Part shown: positions 24,691-33,681 of the stretch, piece by piece | Numbering within the stretch: position 1 is the stretch's first letter | Layout: the number at the start of each line of letters is the position of its first letter | Translations under genes and position numbers: made by a program | Notes under the pieces: model-generated | Told to the model about the DNA's origin: nothing | What the model saw: only the letters and a program-made list of their open reading frames with translations | Database searches by the model: none | Origin: Pseudoalteromonas sp. SMS1 | GTDB taxonomy: Bacteria; Pseudomonadota; Gammaproteobacteria; Enterobacterales; Alteromonadaceae | Length of the DNA: 64,000 bases | Direction: 5' to 3' | Assembly (NCBI RefSeq): GCF_021530565.1 | Contig: NZ_JAKGBI010000018.1 | Span: forward strand, 62,001 to 126,000

Positions 24691-27309
24691 TTATTCAGAT
24701 TCGGCGTTTAATTTTTTCATAAGAGAGAGATGCAGATCACTCTTTTCATCTTCACTCAATGCTTGATATTGTTCATTTGAAACGACAAAGAAATCTTCTG
24801 CTCGTTCACCTACCGTAGTGATCCTTGCGGCATGAATATGTAAGTTTTTAAGCTGTAATACTTCCGCAATTTTGGTTAATAAACCCTGAATGTCAACGGC
24901 TTGTATCTCGAGTAAATTGCGGTCTTCCCGAGCATGTGGGCGCAAAATGACTTTAGGTTTGATATTAAAATCTTTAAACCGATGTGAGCGATTCTTTTTC
25001 AGTCGTATTTTCTTCTTTGGATCGGCCAGTATACTTTCTAAGCCTCGGCGAATATTTTTGGCTCTACTGCCACTGATTGCATCGCCATTCACTTCTAATA
25101 TGACAAAACTAAAAACCACATATCCATCTTTAGTTGTCATTACTTGGGCATGTTGAATTTGTGCTTTTTTAGTGCCGATCACTGACACTAACTTAGCAAA
25201 TAAGCTGGCTTCGTAAGGTGCGTAGACAAAGACTTGAGTACCCCCATGCATCGGCTTTTCCGATACTGCAACCCCTGAGCAGCTTTGGTCATTCCTAGAT
25301 AGTAAGAACTCACTGTGCCAAGAGATTTGCTGCTCACTGAACCCAGTAAAATAGTTTGCTTTGAACCGTGACCAAAGCAGCGTGATGCGATCTTCTTCGT
25401 ATCCGGCATCTAAAAGTCGTTGAATAGCTTGGGCTTTTTTATCCCGGATCTGATCTCGCATATCCATCGGGTTTTCCAAACCGAGTCTTAGCGCACGCTG
25501 GGCATGCAAGTAGAGCTCTCTGAGCAAGGTATTTTTCCAATCGTTCCACAGATTGTCATTTGTTGCACGAATGTCAGCAACGGTTAGACAGTATAAGTAA
25601 TCCAATTGGCGCTCATTTTTTACTTTAGAAGCAAACTCATTTATCACGTCAGGATCGTTGATATCTTTGCGCTGTGCGGTTACCGACATTAACAGGTGAT
25701 GCTCAACTAACCACGCAACCAGTTTACCGTCAGAAGGTGTCAGTTTATGCATACTCGCAAACGCAGTGGCATCGACAGCACCGAGCTCTGAGTGGTCGCC
25801 ACCTCGCCCTTTGGCAATATCATGGAAGATACCTGCTAAATATAGTAGCTCAGGTTTATCCATACGCGTCATGATTTCAGAACAAATCGGGAATTCTTTA
25901 TTGTACTGTTTATCGCGATATTTATGGATGTTATTAATCAACTTATGGGTGTGCTCATCCACGGTATAAGCATGAAATAAGTCAAATTGCATTTGCCCGA
26001 AAATACTACGCCACTGGGGTAAGTAGGCAGCAATTAAGCCGTGTTTATGCATGAGCGTGAACGCTCTACCCATGCCATTGGGGTGTTTCAGCAAACGCAT
26101 AAATGCGTCTCGACATGCTGCATAATCTTGTAGATCCCCCAATAAACGGCGCCGTACCTGCCTTACTGAGCGTATAGTATTGGGATCAATGTCTGTAATA
26201 TCTGGATTATCAGCGATGTGCTCAAACAACACTAATAAGTTCTCGCGCAAGAAAAACGCAGAAGGGTTTTTCACGCGGATTTTATGACCAATGCGCTCAA
26301 AATGCGTATCTAGAGGCACCACAGTCAGGGCATCTTGGTCAGGTAAAATACTTTGCTCAAAATAGGCTAAGAGCATTTGGTTCATTTCTCGCACACGGCT
26401 CATGATACGAAACAGGCGTTTCATCATGCGCTCAACAGAAGGCTTACCTTCTGACCCAAACCCTAATAACTCTGCGGCATGCGGTTGATAGTCAAAAAGC
26501 AGACGGTTTTCCGGACGGCCAGCGGCGAGGTGCAATGCGAAACGAATATTCCACAAGTTCTCGAGGCACTCCATGAGTTCTTGATATTCCTCATGGGTTA
26601 AGTAGCCATGACCAATAAGCTCTTCGAGGGTTTCGGCGTGAAAATGCTTTTTGGCAACCCAAAAAATCGTTTGCAAGTCGCGTAAGCCACCTGGATTTTC
26701 TTTAATATTGGGTTCTAAGTTGTAAGCCGTACCATGGCATTTTTTACGCCTAACTCGTTGTTCATTCACTTTGGCAATAAAAAAGTCATCGGAGCGCCAG
26801 ATTGGGGTTTTGACGATATGACTTTTAAGGCGTTCAAATTCGACTAGATTGCCACAGATTAAACGGCTTTCAAGCAAGCTCGTTGTAAAGTGAACATCTT
26901 GGCGCTTTTGCTCTAGTACTTGTTCATGAGTACGGACACTATGGCCTATATCGAGATTTAAGTCCCACAACAGTGTGACAAATACCTCTAGTCTTTGCCT
27001 TAATTCATCGTTGGGTTCGCCATCCGTCAGCAACAAAAAATCGACGTCAGAAAAGGGGTGTAACTCGCCTCTGCCATAGCCACCAATACCAATTAAGGCC
27101 AATTGCTCAAAATCTGACAAGCCGGTTTGAACGAACAGTTTTTGAAGCAGGGTATCAATGAAATCTGAGCGGGCATTGATGAGCAGTCTTACGGGTTGTT
27201 TGGAGAATTGGTTGTTCAGCCATTTGTAAAAATAGCTCATACAACCCTTGTAATCACAAAGTTGCTCGGCTTCTTCTAGCAACAATTTTACTTTGTTCGG
27301 TAACGCCAC
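24691..27309 (-). CDS. glnD: Bifunctional uridylyltransferase/uridylyl-removing enzyme GlnD
   Basis: The 872-residue nitrogen sensor that uridylylates PII when glutamine is low and removes the group when it is high. It has a nucleotidyltransferase domain with GIGGYGRGELHPFSDVD (about 74-90), a middle helical region, an HD hydrolase domain with the FHDIAKGRGGDHSELG metal site, and two C-terminal ACT domains (about 690-770 and 800-870) that sense glutamine. Full length. The start ATG at 27309 gives the normal N-terminus. Confidence 0.97.
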   Translation of the reverse strand: MALPNKVKLLLEEAEQLCDYKGCMSYFYKWLNNQFSKQPVRLLINARSDFIDTLLQKLFVQTGLSDFEQLALIGIGGYGRGELHPFSDVDFLLLTDGEPNDELRQRLEVFVTLLWDLNLDIGHSVRTHEQVLEQKRQDVHFTTSLLESRLICGNLVEFERLKSHIVKTPIWRSDDFFIAKVNEQRVRRKKCHGTAYNLEPNIKENPGGLRDLQTIFWVAKKHFHAETLEELIGHGYLTHEEYQELMECLENLWNIRFALHLAAGRPENRLLFDYQPHAAELLGFGSEGKPSVERMMKRLFRIMSRVREMNQMLLAYFEQSILPDQDALTVVPLDTHFERIGHKIRVKNPSAFFLRENLLVLFEHIADNPDITDIDPNTIRSVRQVRRRLLGDLQDYAACRDAFMRLLKHPNGMGRAFTLMHKHGLIAAYLPQWRSIFGQMQFDLFHAYTVDEHTHKLINNIHKYRDKQYNKEFPICSEIMTRMDKPELLYLAGIFHDIAKGRGGDHSELGAVDATAFASMHKLTPSDGKLVAWLVEHHLLMSVTAQRKDINDPDVINEFASKVKNERQLDYLYCLTVADIRATNDNLWNDWKNTLLRELYLHAQRALRLGLENPMDMRDQIRDKKAQAIQRLLDAGYEEDRITLLWSRFKANYFTGFSEQQISWHSEFLLSRNDQSCSGVAVSEKPMHGGTQVFVYAPYEASLFAKLVSVIGTKKAQIQHAQVMTTKDGYVVFSFVILEVNGDAISGSRAKNIRRGLESILADPKKKIRLKKNRSHRFKDFNIKPKVILRPHAREDRNLLEIQAVDIQGLLTKIAEVLQLKNLHIHAARITTVGERAEDFFVVSNEQYQALSEDEKSDLHLSLMKKLNAESE

Positions 27310-27490
27310 GGGATATCCTTGGGTGCTTATTATCGTTAAGTATTTTTTGTCGCTGCAAGCATATCAGGCCGTGTTTTACGGCCTGTGCTTTGAAAATATT
27401 TGCAACGTTGTCCGCAGCGGGGAACCCACAGCGGTCTGGGTGGTCGACATGTTACTTACTATCTGAAAAGCAAGCACATCATAGTTGCAA

Positions 27491-28279
27491 TTATGCGTGC
27501 TCAATGACTTTTTCGATGGTGTCATCTTTACGATGAGTGAGTATTTCGACGCCATTGTCAGTTACGAGTAACGTATGCTCCCACTGAGCTGATAGACTAC
27601 GGTCTTTAGTGACAACAGTCCAGTTATCTTTTAGCAGTTTACACTGGCGTTTGCCCGCGTTCACCATTGGCTCGATGGTTAAACACATACCAGCTTTTAA
27701 GACTTCGCCTGTACCAGGTTTACCGTAGTGCATGACTTGTGGCTCTTCATGGAATTCAGCACCAATCCCGTGGCCACAGTATTCACGAACGATCGAGTAA
27801 TTGAAGCCCTCCGCAAATTTTTGAATCGCGGCGCCAATGTCACCTAACTTAACACCTGGTTTAACCATTTTTATTGCCAAGTACAATGATTCTTGCGTAA
27901 TTTCGCTCAAGCGTTTGCCTTGGATGCTCGGCTGACCTACGTAGAACATTTTTGAGGTATCGCCGTGGTAACCATCTTTGATGACCGTGACATCGATGTT
28001 GACGATATCGCCTTCTTTGAGTGGTTTCTCGTTAGGGATACCATGGCAGATTACGTGGTTAACTGAGGTACAAATTGACTTTGGAAAACCGTGATAATTT
28101 AATGGTGCTGGGATGCAACCTTGTACATCCACAATGTAATCATGACAAATTGTATTTAATTCGTCTGTGGTAACCCCAGGCTTCACATAAGGTTCAATCA
28201 TTTCTAATACTTCAGCCGCTAACCTACCGGCAACACGCATTTTTTCGATTTCATCAGGGGTTTTAATCACTGCACTCAT
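27491..28279 (-). CDS. map: Type I methionine aminopeptidase
   Basis: A 262-residue metalloprotease that removes the initiator methionine. The five metal ligands are visible in DVTVIKDGYHGDTSKMF (two Asp), GHGIGAEFHEEP (His), CLTIEPMV (Glu) and SAQWEHTLLVT (Glu). The length is typical of type Ia enzymes. A GGAGTCTC site precedes the ATG. It is divergent from rpsB, the usual gammaproteobacterial arrangement. Confidence 0.97.
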   Translation of the reverse strand: MSAVIKTPDEIEKMRVAGRLAAEVLEMIEPYVKPGVTTDELNTICHDYIVDVQGCIPAPLNYHGFPKSICTSVNHVICHGIPNEKPLKEGDIVNIDVTVIKDGYHGDTSKMFYVGQPSIQGKRLSEITQESLYLAIKMVKPGVKLGDIGAAIQKFAEGFNYSIVREYCGHGIGAEFHEEPQVMHYGKPGTGEVLKAGMCLTIEPMVNAGKRQCKLLKDNWTVVTKDRSLSAQWEHTLLVTDNGVEILTHRKDDTIEKVIEHA

Positions 28280-28335
28280 TGAGACTCCAAGTCATAATTT
28301 CTAGTAGCAATAACGAGCAAATTTTGCTCTCGTCA

Positions 28336-28364
28336 TTGAGTTAATTTAATTTATATGGTATAAA
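28336..28364 (+). promoter_or_regulatory. rpsB promoter with GC-rich discriminator
   Basis: TTGAGT (28336-28341), a 17-base spacer and TATAAA (28359-28364), followed by GCGCGCC around the start point. Such a GC-rich discriminator is typical of growth-rate and ppGpp-controlled promoters. The transcript would carry a leader of about 200 bases. Confidence 0.8.
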
Positions 28365-28464
28365 GCGCGCCGTCTTTTTACAAATAAATCTTCTCTAACA
28401 GATGTTGAGGTTGTTTGTACTTAAGGCAAGCAAATTTAAATTTTAACACACACACATATCGACA

Positions 28465-28562
28465 CATACACTTGGGTGCATGTTTGTATCGGTCAAAGAT
28501 ACGTAATTAGCATGTTGGTGATATGGGATATGTGGAGGCCTAACCCTAATTAAATAGAGGAA
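28465..28562 (+). promoter_or_regulatory. Putative S2-binding leader of the rpsB-tsf mRNA
   Basis: The rpsB transcript has a roughly 200-base untranslated leader. In gammaproteobacteria this leader carries a conserved structure through which S2 represses rpsB-tsf. The stretch before the ribosome site (acttgggtgcatgtttgtatcgg ... gatatgtggaggcctaaccc) looks like a structured element in the right place. I could not fold it; assignment is mainly by position. Confidence 0.45.
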
Positions 28563-28569
28563 AATACAA

Positions 28570-29298
28570 ATGGCAAACGTTTCAATGCGCGATATGCTTC
28601 AAGCTGGTGTTCACTTTGGTCACCAGGCTCGTTACTGGAACCCTAAGATGAAGCCGTTCATCTTCGGTGCTCGTAACCGCGTTCATATCATCAACCTAGA
28701 AAAGACAGTTCCACTTTTCAACGATGCACTTAAGTTTTTATCAAACGTTGCATCTAACAAAGGTAAAATCCTTTTCGTAGGTACTAAGCGCGCAGCTGGT
28801 GAAGCAGTTAAAGAAGCAGCTATCTCAAGTGAGCAGTTCTACGTAAATCACCGTTGGTTAGGTGGTATGTTGACTAACTGGAAAACAGTTCGTCAATCAA
28901 TCAAGCGTCTTAAAGACCTTGAGACTCAAAGCCAAGACGGTACTTTCGAGAAGCTTACAAAGAAAGAAGCGCTAATGAAGACGCGTGAAATGGAAAAGCT
29001 TGAGAAGAGCCTTGGTGGTATCAAAGATATGGGCGGTCTACCTGACGCTATCTTCGTAATTGATGCTGACCACGAGCACATTGCTATCCGTGAAGCTAAC
29101 AATCTAGGTATTCCAGTAGTATCAGTTGTTGATACTAACTCAAACCCAGACGGTGTTGACTTCATCATCCCAGGTAACGACGATGCGATCCGTGCAATCC
29201 AGCTTTACACTAACGCTGTTGCAACTGCTATCACAGAAGGTCGTGAAAGCAACATCGTTGCTCAAGCAGAAAACGACGATTTCGTAGAAGCTGAGTAA
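28570..29298 (+). CDS. rpsB: 30S ribosomal protein S2
   Basis: A 242-residue S2 protein (MRDMLQAGVHFGHQARYWNPKMKPFIFG ... HRWLGGMLTNWKTVRQSI ... PDAIFVIDADHE). Codon choice is strongly biased, as expected of a highly expressed gene. An AGAGGAA site precedes the ATG. tsf follows after a partial attenuator hairpin. Confidence 0.98.
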   Translation: MANVSMRDMLQAGVHFGHQARYWNPKMKPFIFGARNRVHIINLEKTVPLFNDALKFLSNVASNKGKILFVGTKRAAGEAVKEAAISSEQFYVNHRWLGGMLTNWKTVRQSIKRLKDLETQSQDGTFEKLTKKEALMKTREMEKLEKSLGGIKDMGGLPDAIFVIDADHEHIAIREANNLGIPVVSVVDTNSNPDGVDFIIPGNDDAIRAIQLYTNAVATAITEGRESNIVAQAENDDFVEAE

Positions 29299-29307
29299 TT
29301 AGCTGTC

Positions 29308-29343
29308 ATCAAGTCTTCATCAATTTAATGGTGAAGACTTGAT
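29308..29343 (+). terminator. rpsB-tsf intergenic hairpin (attenuator)
   Basis: A 15-bp stem with one G-T pair (atcaagtcttcatca / tggtgaagacttgat). Only a weak T stretch follows, so it probably reduces rather than stops transcription into tsf, or acts as an RNA stability or processing element. Confidence 0.65.
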
Positions 29344-29404
29344 ATTCTTTACAAGCGGAAATTCGCTTACCTAAAAAACCGAATTCAGAATTGAGGATAT
29401 TCTA

Positions 29405-30256
29405 ATGGCTGTAACTGCTGCCCTAGTTAAAGAACTTCGCGAGCGCACTGGCGCTGGCATGATGGATTGTAAAAAAGCACTAACTGAAACTAACGGTGAC
29501 ATCGATCTAGCGATCGAGAACATGCGTAAGAGTGGTGCTGCGAAAGCTGCTAAGAAAGCGGGTAACATCGCTGCAGAAGGTACAATCCTTATCAAGCAAG
29601 GTGAAGGTTTTGCTGCACTTCTTGAAGTTAACTGTCAAACTGACTTCGTTGCAAAAGACGAAAACTTCCTAGGTTTTGCTAACACTGTTCTTGACGACGC
29701 TGTAGCTACTAAAGCATCAATTGCTGACCTTCAAGCTAAGTTTGAAGAGACTCGTGTTGCTCTAGTTGCTAAGATCGGTGAAAACATCAACGTACGTCGC
29801 GTTGAGTACATCGATGGCGACAAGCTTTCTGCATACCGTCACGGCGACCGTATCGGTGTTGTTGTAACTGGTGATGCTGACGAAGAAACACTTAAGCACG
29901 TTGCAATGCACGTTGCTGCTTCTAAGCCTGACTTCCTAAAGCCAGAAGACGTACCTGCTGACGTTGTTGAAAAAGAAAAAGCGGTTCAAGTTGAAATCGC
30001 TATGAACGAAGGCAAGCCTGCTGAAATCGCAGAAAAAATGGTTATTGGCCGTATGAAGAAGTTCACTGGTGAGATCTCTCTTACTGGTCAAGCTTTCATC
30101 ATGGAGCCTAAGAAGTCTGTTGGTGAGTACCTTAAAGAGAAAGGCGCTACTGTTTCTTCATTCATTCGCCTAGAAGTTGGTGAAGGTATCGAGAAGAAAG
30201 AAGAAGACTTCGCTGCTGAAGTTGCTGCACAGATTGCTGCTGCAAAAGGCGAATAA
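29405..30256 (+). CDS. tsf: Elongation factor Ts
   Basis: The 283-residue nucleotide-exchange factor for EF-Tu. The N-terminal UBA-like part (ALVKELRERTGAGMMDCKKAL), the TDFVAKDENF core motif and the dimerisation and C-terminal parts are all present. Codon use is biased as in rpsB. A GAGGATATTCT site precedes the ATG. It is the second gene of the rpsB-tsf operon. Confidence 0.98.
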   Translation: MAVTAALVKELRERTGAGMMDCKKALTETNGDIDLAIENMRKSGAAKAAKKAGNIAAEGTILIKQGEGFAALLEVNCQTDFVAKDENFLGFANTVLDDAVATKASIADLQAKFEETRVALVAKIGENINVRRVEYIDGDKLSAYRHGDRIGVVVTGDADEETLKHVAMHVAASKPDFLKPEDVPADVVEKEKAVQVEIAMNEGKPAEIAEKMVIGRMKKFTGEISLTGQAFIMEPKKSVGEYLKEKGATVSSFIRLEVGEGIEKKEEDFAAEVAAQIAAAKGE

Positions 30257-30300
30257 TCGCAATAGAATAATCTTATTGACATAAAAGTAGTGATTTGCTT

Positions 30301-30329
30301 TTGCGTCAATGCAGAAAATTCTCTAAAAT
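30301..30329 (+). promoter_or_regulatory. pyrH promoter nested in the tsf terminator
   Basis: TTGCGT (30301-30306), exactly 17 bases, TAAAAT (30324-30329), then a GC-rich discriminator. The predicted start (about 30336-30338) is at the end of the left arm of the tsf terminator hairpin, so pyrH transcripts would not contain that arm. Confidence 0.7.
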
Positions 30330-30369
30330 AACCGCGCATTTATGTCTATCATAAGCGCGGTTATTTTTT
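30325..30369 (+). terminator. Terminator after tsf
   Basis: A 13-bp stem (aaaataaccgcgc / gcgcggttatttt) with a 17-base loop and a following T-run. Its left arm overlaps the -10 of the pyrH promoter. Confidence 0.88.
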
Positions 30370-30397
30370 GTCTCAATTTTAACTTGGCCCGGAAATT

Positions 30398-31138
30398 ATG
30401 ACTATCAATCGAAAACCTGTTTTTAGACGCGTTCTTCTTAAATTAAGCGGTGAAGCTTTAATGGGAGATGAAGGCTTTGGTATCGATCCAAAAGTATTGG
30501 ATCGTATGGCGCAAGAAATCAAAGAACTTGTAGAACTCGACGTAGAAGTGGGTTTGGTGATCGGCGGCGGTAACTTCTTACGCGGCGGCTCTTTAGCTGA
30601 AGCGGGTATGAACCGTGTAGTGGGTGATCACATGGGCATGCTAGCAACGGTAATGAATGGTTTAGCAATGCGTGACGCGCTACATAGAGCGTTTGTAAAC
30701 GCACGTTTGATGTCAGCTATTCCACTAAATGGTGTGTGTGATGCTTACAACTGGGCAGAGGCAATCAGCTTGTTAAAATCAGGCCGTGTTGTTATCTTTT
30801 CTGCAGGTACTGGTAACCCGTTCTTTACGACTGATTCTGCGGCATGTTTACGCGGTATCGAAATTGAAGCGGACACCGTGATCAAAGCAACTAAAGTTGA
30901 TGGTGTATACAGTGATGACCCGGTTAAAAACCCAGAGGCAACATTGTACAGTCAGTTAACGCATGATGAAATTATCGACAAAGAACTTAAAGTGATGGAC
31001 TTAGCTGCTTTCACATTGGCGCGTGACCACAATATGCCACTAAGTGTATTCAATATGAATAAGCCTGGTGCGTTGAAACGCGTTATCATGGGCGAAGACG
31101 AAGGCACTTTGATCACATCGAAAAAAGTAGCGGAATAA
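30398..31138 (+). CDS. pyrH: UMP kinase
   Basis: A 246-residue hexameric bacterial UMP kinase of the amino-acid-kinase fold, which makes UDP for nucleotide and cell-wall synthesis. Key stretches are LKLSGEALMGDEGFGID (phosphate loop), VGLVIGGGNFLRG, MGMLATVMNGLAM and FSAGTGNPFFTTDSAA. It lies between tsf and frr as in most bacteria. Confidence 0.98.
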   Translation: MTINRKPVFRRVLLKLSGEALMGDEGFGIDPKVLDRMAQEIKELVELDVEVGLVIGGGNFLRGGSLAEAGMNRVVGDHMGMLATVMNGLAMRDALHRAFVNARLMSAIPLNGVCDAYNWAEAISLLKSGRVVIFSAGTGNPFFTTDSAACLRGIEIEADTVIKATKVDGVYSDDPVKNPEATLYSQLTHDEIIDKELKVMDLAAFTLARDHNMPLSVFNMNKPGALKRVIMGEDEGTLITSKKVAE

Positions 31139-31243
31139 AGCAATTTCAGATGGTGCGTGTCGGCACCATTTGTTTAGAACAAACTCAGATCAATCTGTTT
31201 GAAGATGTAGATTGGTTAGAACAGTAAAAATAGGATTGCAACT

Positions 31244-31801
31244 GTGATTAATGATATCCAAAAAGACGCTCAAGAGCGCATGAAAAAAAGTGTGGCAGCA
31301 CTTGCTAGCCAACTATCTAAAATCCGAACTGGTCGTGCACACCCAGCTTTGTTAGATGGTATTTCAGTATCTTACTATGGCGCTGACACACCATTAAACC
31401 AAGTTGCTAACGTAACTGTTGAAGACTCGCGTACATTGGCTATCAGTGTATTTGATAAGTCGCTTGCTCAAGCTGTTGAAAAAGCGATCATGGCGTCTGA
31501 TTTAGGTTTAAACCCGATGTCTGCGGGTACCGTGATTCGTGTTCCACTTCCGCCACTAACAGAAGAGCGTCGTAAGGACCTTATCAAGATCGTTCGTGGT
31601 GAAGTAGAAGGCGGTCGTGTTGCGGTACGTAACATTCGTCGTGACGCGAATGGCGACATCAAATCACTGCTAAAAGACAAAGAAATTTCAGAAGATGAAG
31701 CGCGTCAAGCAGAAGATGAGATCCAGAAAATCACTGACACGCATATCAAAGAAATGGATACGCAACTTAGCGCAAAAGAAGCCGAGTTGATGGAAATCTA
31801 A
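31244..31801 (+). CDS. frr: Ribosome recycling factor
   Basis: The 185-residue protein that, with EF-G, splits post-termination ribosomes. The sequence shows the three-helix bundle and hinge typical of RRF (SKIRTGRAHPALLDGISVSYYG ... RKDLIKIVRGEVEGGRVAVRNIRRDAN). The start is a GTG with an AGGA upstream. It is 105 bases after pyrH and is followed by its own terminator. Confidence 0.98.
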   Translation: MINDIQKDAQERMKKSVAALASQLSKIRTGRAHPALLDGISVSYYGADTPLNQVANVTVEDSRTLAISVFDKSLAQAVEKAIMASDLGLNPMSAGTVIRVPLPPLTEERRKDLIKIVRGEVEGGRVAVRNIRRDANGDIKSLLKDKEISEDEARQAEDEIQKITDTHIKEMDTQLSAKEAELMEI

Positions 31802-31820
31802 AACGACCTTGAGTTGTATA

Positions 31821-31846
31821 AAAAAGCCGCTTTTGAGCGGCTTTTT
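31821..31846. terminator. Terminator after frr
   Basis: Hairpin aaaaagccgct-tttg-agcggcttttt shortly after the frr stop codon. Confidence 0.94.
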
Positions 31847-31968
31847 GTTGTTTTACTAGCTTGCTTTTGAACACGATAATGGACTTGTAGCCGGCTGATT
31901 TTAATTTGGGCTAGCATGTACTTATATTCACTACGATTGTGCTTGCTAATTGAACAAAAAGAATTTTA

Positions 31969-31998
31969 TTAGGTTTGCAGCGTTGTCTGCGCTATACT
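31969..31998 (+). promoter_or_regulatory. Promoter of the uppS-cdsA-dxr-rseP unit
   Basis: TATACT (31993-31998) with a possible -35 TTAGGT 18 bases upstream and a GC-rich discriminator (aggcggcg). It lies after the frr terminator, so the envelope genes are likely started here. Confidence 0.55.
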
Positions 31999-32029
31999 AG
32001 GCGGCGTTTTTTTTATTTAAAATAGTACT

Positions 32030-32803
32030 ATGGTTTTAAACGCTGACGCGATTTCTCAACAATCACTACCCAAGCATATTGCAATCATTATGGATGGCAA
32101 TGGGCGCTGGGCACAGGCACGTAAGCGACCGAGAGCTTACGGGCATAAAAAAGGTGTAGACTCTGTTCGCAGCGCGGTACAGTTTTGTACAAAATTAGGC
32201 ATTGAGTCTTTGACACTGTTTGCATTTAGCAGTGAAAACTGGCGCAGACCTGAAGATGAAGTTAGTACCTTAATGGAGTTATTCCTCTTTGTATTAAGTA
32301 AAGAGGTTAAAAAATTACATAAAAATAATGTAAAACTAAAAATCATTGGTGACATATCAAAGTTTCCGGCGGGTCTACAAGATAAAGTACATGATGCACA
32401 CGCATTGACCTCTGAAAATACAGGACTAACCTTGAACATAGCCGCGAACTATGGTGGAAGATGGGATATCGTTAGTGCTGCGCAATCTCTTGCAACTCAG
32501 GTGCAACAAGGTGAATTGTCAATCGCAGATATCACCGAAGACGCTTTATCAGCTAATCTGACCATGGCGGAACAAAGCCCATTAGATTTGTTGATCCGTA
32601 CTGGTGGTGATTATCGCATCAGTAACTTTTTACTGTGGCAAGCTGCTTATGCAGAACTGTATTTTACAGAAACGCTATGGCCTGATTTCAATGAGGAAGC
32701 TTTCTCAGAAGCGATTGCTTGCTATATTTCTAGAGAAAGGCGCTTCGGTTGCACGGGCGAACAAATACAACAACTACTCGCCGAGAGCAAATCAACAAGT
32801 TAA
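32030..32803 (+). CDS. uppS: Undecaprenyl diphosphate synthase
   Basis: A 257-residue cis-prenyltransferase that makes the C55 carrier lipid for peptidoglycan and O-antigen. The substrate loop IAIIMDGNGRWAQAR with its Asp, FAFSSENWRRP, and the RTGGDYRISNFLLWQ and E-x-x-x-x-WPDF motifs are present. No clear Shine-Dalgarno sequence is seen before the ATG. cdsA follows 11 bases later. Confidence 0.97.
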   Translation: MVLNADAISQQSLPKHIAIIMDGNGRWAQARKRPRAYGHKKGVDSVRSAVQFCTKLGIESLTLFAFSSENWRRPEDEVSTLMELFLFVLSKEVKKLHKNNVKLKIIGDISKFPAGLQDKVHDAHALTSENTGLTLNIAANYGGRWDIVSAAQSLATQVQQGELSIADITEDALSANLTMAEQSPLDLLIRTGGDYRISNFLLWQAAYAELYFTETLWPDFNEEAFSEAIACYISRERRFGCTGEQIQQLLAESKSTS

Positions 32804-32814
32804 AGGTATAAAAT

Positions 32815-33681
32815 TTGTTAAAACAACGTATTATGACGTCGGTGGTACTTGCACCGCTGGCGCTACTATTAGTATTTTATACGCCACTACAGCTATTTAG
32901 TCTTATTGCCGGTGCAATTGTACTATTGGGAGCTTGGGAGTGGGCTTCTTTGATGGGACTTAAAACGAGCGCGCACCGAGCCGTGTATGTTTCTATCACA
33001 GCCACATTAATCGCGTTGCTTCACGTACACTGGCCAATTGAGAGCTTGTGGCAATCTGGTAAATTGGTTGCCGATGCAAATTACTTGTTTACACTCGCTG
33101 CCGCATGGTGGATAGTCGCCACTTTACTGGTGATCAGATACCCCAAAATGGCGCGTGCTTGGAGTCAAGGGGTTGTTATGCCCGCCGTAGCAGGCTTTCT
33201 AACACTTGTTCCTCTCTGGTTAGCGTTAAACGTGCTAAGAAGCGCAGAGTATAATTCATCGGAGCAATTTGGCTCTGTCCTGATTATGGTCGTTCTGGGG
33301 ATTGTTTGGAGTGCCGACATTGGCGCATATTTTGCCGGTAAAAATCTTGGTAAAAGAAAGCTGATGCCTAATGTCAGTCCGAACAAAACGATTGAAGGCT
33401 TAATCGGCGGTTTACTGACTTCGGTCGTGTTCGTATTGATTTTCTGTTATTGCTCCGACATCGATTACAAGCATTGGTTATTATATGGCGCCTTGACGCT
33501 GGTCATCGCATTGTTTTCAGCGATTGGCGATTTGTTAGAGAGTATGTTTAAGCGAGAAGCTGGATTAAAAGACTCTGGCAGTTGCTTACCCGGGCATGGT
33601 GGTATATTAGATCGTATTGATAGTTTAACCGCAGCAGCCCCATTGTTTGCTCTACTCTACGCTTGGACGGTAACGCTATGA
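32815..33681 (+). CDS. cdsA: Phosphatidate cytidylyltransferase
   Basis: A 288-residue integral membrane enzyme with about eight helices that makes CDP-diacylglycerol. The C-terminal signature is clear (KRKLMPNVSPNKTIEGLIGG and KDSGSCLPGHGGILDRIDSL). The start is taken as TTG at 32815 after an AAAGG; an in-frame ATG six codons later is an alternative. The stop overlaps the dxr ATG by four bases (ATGA). Confidence 0.95.
   Translation: MLKQRIMTSVVLAPLALLLVFYTPLQLFSLIAGAIVLLGAWEWASLMGLKTSAHRAVYVSITATLIALLHVHWPIESLWQSGKLVADANYLFTLAAAWWIVATLLVIRYPKMARAWSQGVVMPAVAGFLTLVPLWLALNVLRSAEYNSSEQFGSVLIMVVLGIVWSADIGAYFAGKNLGKRKLMPNVSPNKTIEGLIGGLLTSVVFVLIFCYCSDIDYKHWLLYGALTLVIALFSAIGDLLESMFKREAGLKDSGSCLPGHGGILDRIDSLTAAAPLFALLYAWTVTL

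Noticed and set aside
27365..27385. Inverted repeat aggccgt/acggcct between glnD and map as a terminator
   Set aside because: No T-run on either strand; a chance or weak structure cannot be excluded.
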